Part shown: in pieces, positions 62,188-64,000 of the stretch | Numbering within the stretch: position 1 is the stretch's first letter | Layout of the letters: each line of letters opens with the position of its first letter | Origin: Litoribrevibacter euphylliae | GTDB lineage: Bacteria; Pseudomonadota; Gammaproteobacteria; Pseudomonadales; Litoribrevibacteraceae | Direction of reading: 5' to 3' | NCBI RefSeq assembly: GCF_042646085.1 | Contig: NZ_JBHRSZ010000009.1 | Location: 1 to 64,000 of the forward strand | DNA length: 64,000 bases | Position numbers and translations under genes: made by a program | The notes under the pieces: model-generated | Told to the model about the DNA's origin: nothing | The model's database searches: none | Seen by the model: the letters and a program-made list of their open reading frames with translations, nothing else

Positions 62188-64000
62188 CTAAATATACAAC
62201 GACTGAGGATTGAGCTCAGACTCTGAATAAGCGTCTTGCAGGATGCCTAACGCCACCGGCATTTTATATAGCCGTTCATTGGCTAACTGGGGCCAGATAT
62301 GGCAGAGGCCGGGTACAAACACTTTTACCGTTTTGAGAGGTATCTGAGCTCTGGAGTAATTCAGTACCAGCGTTTCCAGCCCTAATAGATTCAACCTATC
62401 AACAAGCCCCATCACATCTTGTTGGATATCCAAACCCTGTGTAGATAGGGGCTGACAGCTCGGAGTATTTATTTTTGTATTTGTTTTTGTATTGATGTTT
62501 GTATGCACATTGGGATAGAGATAATCACCGTCTTCCATCGCATCAAAGTCAAAAGGTGCGCCATTCTGGTTTCTAATAGGAATCAACTGACACAATTCCG
62601 TTAATGCGCGTTGTGCCGCAATATCAGCACGTAAATGGCAGCCGAATCCCATGACAAAGCCGCCGGTTAAGCGATCCTTCCCGATTGCAGCCATAACCGG
62701 AACCCCAACATCCATGGTCAAATCCAATACCCAAAACTCATGACCTGCCTTATCTTTCGGCGATAAGGTTTCCTTTAACTTAGCCAGGTTTTCAGGATTA
62801 ATTTGAGTCAGATCATACTCAGGTCGAACCAAGCGGTTGTACCACCAAATCGCCACCGCATCTCGTTCTATTAACTCAAACAAGCCTTGCAGAATGGCTT
62901 CTTCAATTGTATTTCCTGCGGCACAGCCATTGGAATGCCAACGTCCATAGCGTTCGTCCTCAAACGGAAGCTGACTGAAACACTGACTCAGCGGCACATA
63001 CACCTGTTCTTGCTGAGTCAGCGACCAGGTTGGCAGCCAATGAATCGATTCATTTTGATATTGAACCGAAGCTTGTTTTAACGTGGAATCAGGATGAGTT
63101 ACATCACTAAAGTTACGGTATTGATTAGGACTGTACGGCACCAATGCCTGGTAGCTGATAGTTCTCTTGCTCTGCTCATTCAGCTCTGACTCACGTGCTT
63201 TTATCAGCGGAATGTCCTCTTGATATAAGGCACAGTAACGCTCTACCGCCTCACACAAAGCACTGGCTTGAGACTGAATTGGTTCAACGCCCTTGCCCAT
63301 GCAAATCTGAACAAAGCCTTGCTCCATCACTTGAGGTGTTAATGTCGCTGGCGTTTTGAAAAAACCAGTTCGGTACACTTTTACCGGTGAGCCATTTTTT
63401 GTATTCACTTCGCGAAGGTGATTGATGACGCCCGTTATGGGGCTTACCAATGGTTGTAAGCGTTTAACTGTTTCTTCAGGCGCTATAGATCGTGACCCGC
63501 CGTCTTGATTGAATCGGTTTACACAGGAACTTAACGTCAAAGGCGTATTGAACTGACGAGCCATATCCGCATTATTGTTCAACTCATGATTAATCGGATG
63601 ATGTTCAACCTGACTATTCGCTTTTTGACAGACCATCAAGCATGGACTTTCCACGCATGAACTTTGCTCAGCAACAAATTGAGAAACAATCAGCTTGGCG
63701 ATTGTCTTCCCATGCTCTGAAAAGAAGTCATTATCTTCACCTTGATTAATGGGGACAGGAAAGGAATGTAACCGCTCAGGCCACTTACGCATAGCAGCCT
63801 TACGAACCGGCTGGTTATTCAAAATACGCTGTTGCAGTTTCTCAAAGTGATGAAAACCCTCACCTGAATACACAGGGCTAACCCAAACCGCATCACCTGA
63901 CAGTTTAAGAACCACCACCTGCTCATCAGGCTGTAACCTTTTCTGTTGTATAAGCGGCTGTTGTATAAGCGCCTGTTGGCTAATTCTGGGGTCGAGAAAA
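62188..64000 (-). CDS. YcaO-domain cyclodehydratase/thioamidation-type protein (5' end outside the window)
   Basis: The frame is open to the window edge: before the GTG at 63918 it reads FLDPRISQQALIQQ and continues, so the start lies further right. The YcaO core is in the last 400 residues: PITGVINHLREV, SQASALCEAVERYCAL, CAAGNTIEEAILQGLFELIERDAVAIWW and HLRADIAAQRALTELCQLI, with the Glu/Arg/Gln ATP-binding positions. The tail ELNPQSLYI keeps one Pro instead of the PxPxP of TOMM cyclodehydratases. The N-terminal part carries CVESPCLMVC, possibly a metal site. Such enzymes activate peptide amides to form azolines or thioamides; a precursor peptide is not seen. Confidence 0.9.
   Translation of the reverse strand, partial: FLDPRISQQALIQQPLIQQKRLQPDEQVVVLKLSGDAVWVSPVYSGEGFHHFEKLQQRILNNQPVRKAAMRKWPERLHSFPVPINQGEDNDFFSEHGKTIAKLIVSQFVAEQSSCVESPCLMVCQKANSQVEHHPINHELNNNADMARQFNTPLTLSSCVNRFNQDGGSRSIAPEETVKRLQPLVSPITGVINHLREVNTKNGSPVKVYRTGFFKTPATLTPQVMEQGFVQICMGKGVEPIQSQASALCEAVERYCALYQEDIPLIKARESELNEQSKRTISYQALVPYSPNQYRNFSDVTHPDSTLKQASVQYQNESIHWLPTWSLTQQEQVYVPLSQCFSQLPFEDERYGRWHSNGCAAGNTIEEAILQGLFELIERDAVAIWWYNRLVRPEYDLTQINPENLAKLKETLSPKDKAGHEFWVLDLTMDVGVPVMAAIGKDRLTGGFVMGFGCHLRADIAAQRALTELCQLIPIRNQNGAPFDFDAMEDGDYLYPNVHTNINTKTNTKINTPSCQPLSTQGLDIQQDVMGLVDRLNLLGLETLVLNYSRAQIPLKTVKVFVPGLCHIWPQLANERLYKMPVALGILQDAYSESELNPQSLYI

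Overview
The window looks like chromosomal DNA from a marine, denitrification-capable gammaproteobacterium of the Oceanospirillales/Alteromonadales type. That call is inference from gene content: cytochrome cd1 nitrite reductase with a NirT-type cytochrome, LodA/LodB-type quinoprotein oxidase genes, integron cassettes, a rhombotarget-type lipoprotein and a SelO protein. No rRNA, tRNA or CRISPR array was seen.

1-12.7 kb is an accessory region. Short, mostly unrecognised genes, nearly all on the minus strand, are separated by integron attC-like recombination sites, with no integrase in the window. The segment is bracketed by a direct repeat of about 315 bp carrying the 3' end of a SAM-methyltransferase gene and its terminator; the intact gene is on the right and a fragment on the left. 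A second repeat of about 80 bp, possibly attI-like, heads each of two cassette runs. SelO and a pair of membrane-protein genes sit between the runs. The most striking cassette encodes a HEPN domain fused to an HsdR-type helicase core whose ATPase residues have decayed.

12.7-29 kb is mostly ordinary housekeeping and accessory metabolism: AraC, nitrilase-family hydrolase, MOSC, DUF1289, cupin, fructosamine-kinase-like, GST, DUF1223, a DUF2157/DUF4401/GDYXXLXY membrane operon, DUF808, DMT and MFS exporters with LysR regulators, and a nitroreductase. It contains one IS5-like MITE of 319 bp and two small tandem-repeat tracts.

28.9-34.3 kb is a nitrite/NO module: a cupredoxin, a NapC/NirT cytochrome fused to an ethylbenzene-dehydrogenase-type heme domain, NirS, and a divergent membrane-anchored hemerythrin, with an FNR/DNR-like palindrome midway in the divergent nirS-hemerythrin region.

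34.4-42.6 kb holds a tightly packed operon: a MdlAB-type heterodimeric ABC exporter, a eukaryotic-type glutathione synthetase, a SoxC-like molybdenum sulfane/sulfite dehydrogenase and a SoxD-like small cytochrome c. A SigZ-like sigma factor gene lies upstream. I infer a thiol export and periplasmic sulfane-oxidation pathway. An orphan MerR-type C-terminal domain lies at its end.

42.8-46 kb carries a small membrane protein, Lrp, AzlCD and a periplasmic binding protein.

46.2-64 kb looks like an undescribed peptide-modification or oxidase locus. It runs: CFI-box-like protein, P450 with an atypical I-helix, ATP-grasp-like protein, an acidic protein with 22 consecutive Asp, an AMMECR1-like/alpha-toroid fusion, a beta-lactamase-fold hydrolase with Cys in place of the catalytic Ser, a YopT-type (C58) protease, a ferritin-like protein, a LodA-type CTQ oxidase, its LodB flavoprotein, a rhombotarget lipoprotein, an FHA-winged-helix regulator, and a YcaO protein that runs off the right edge.
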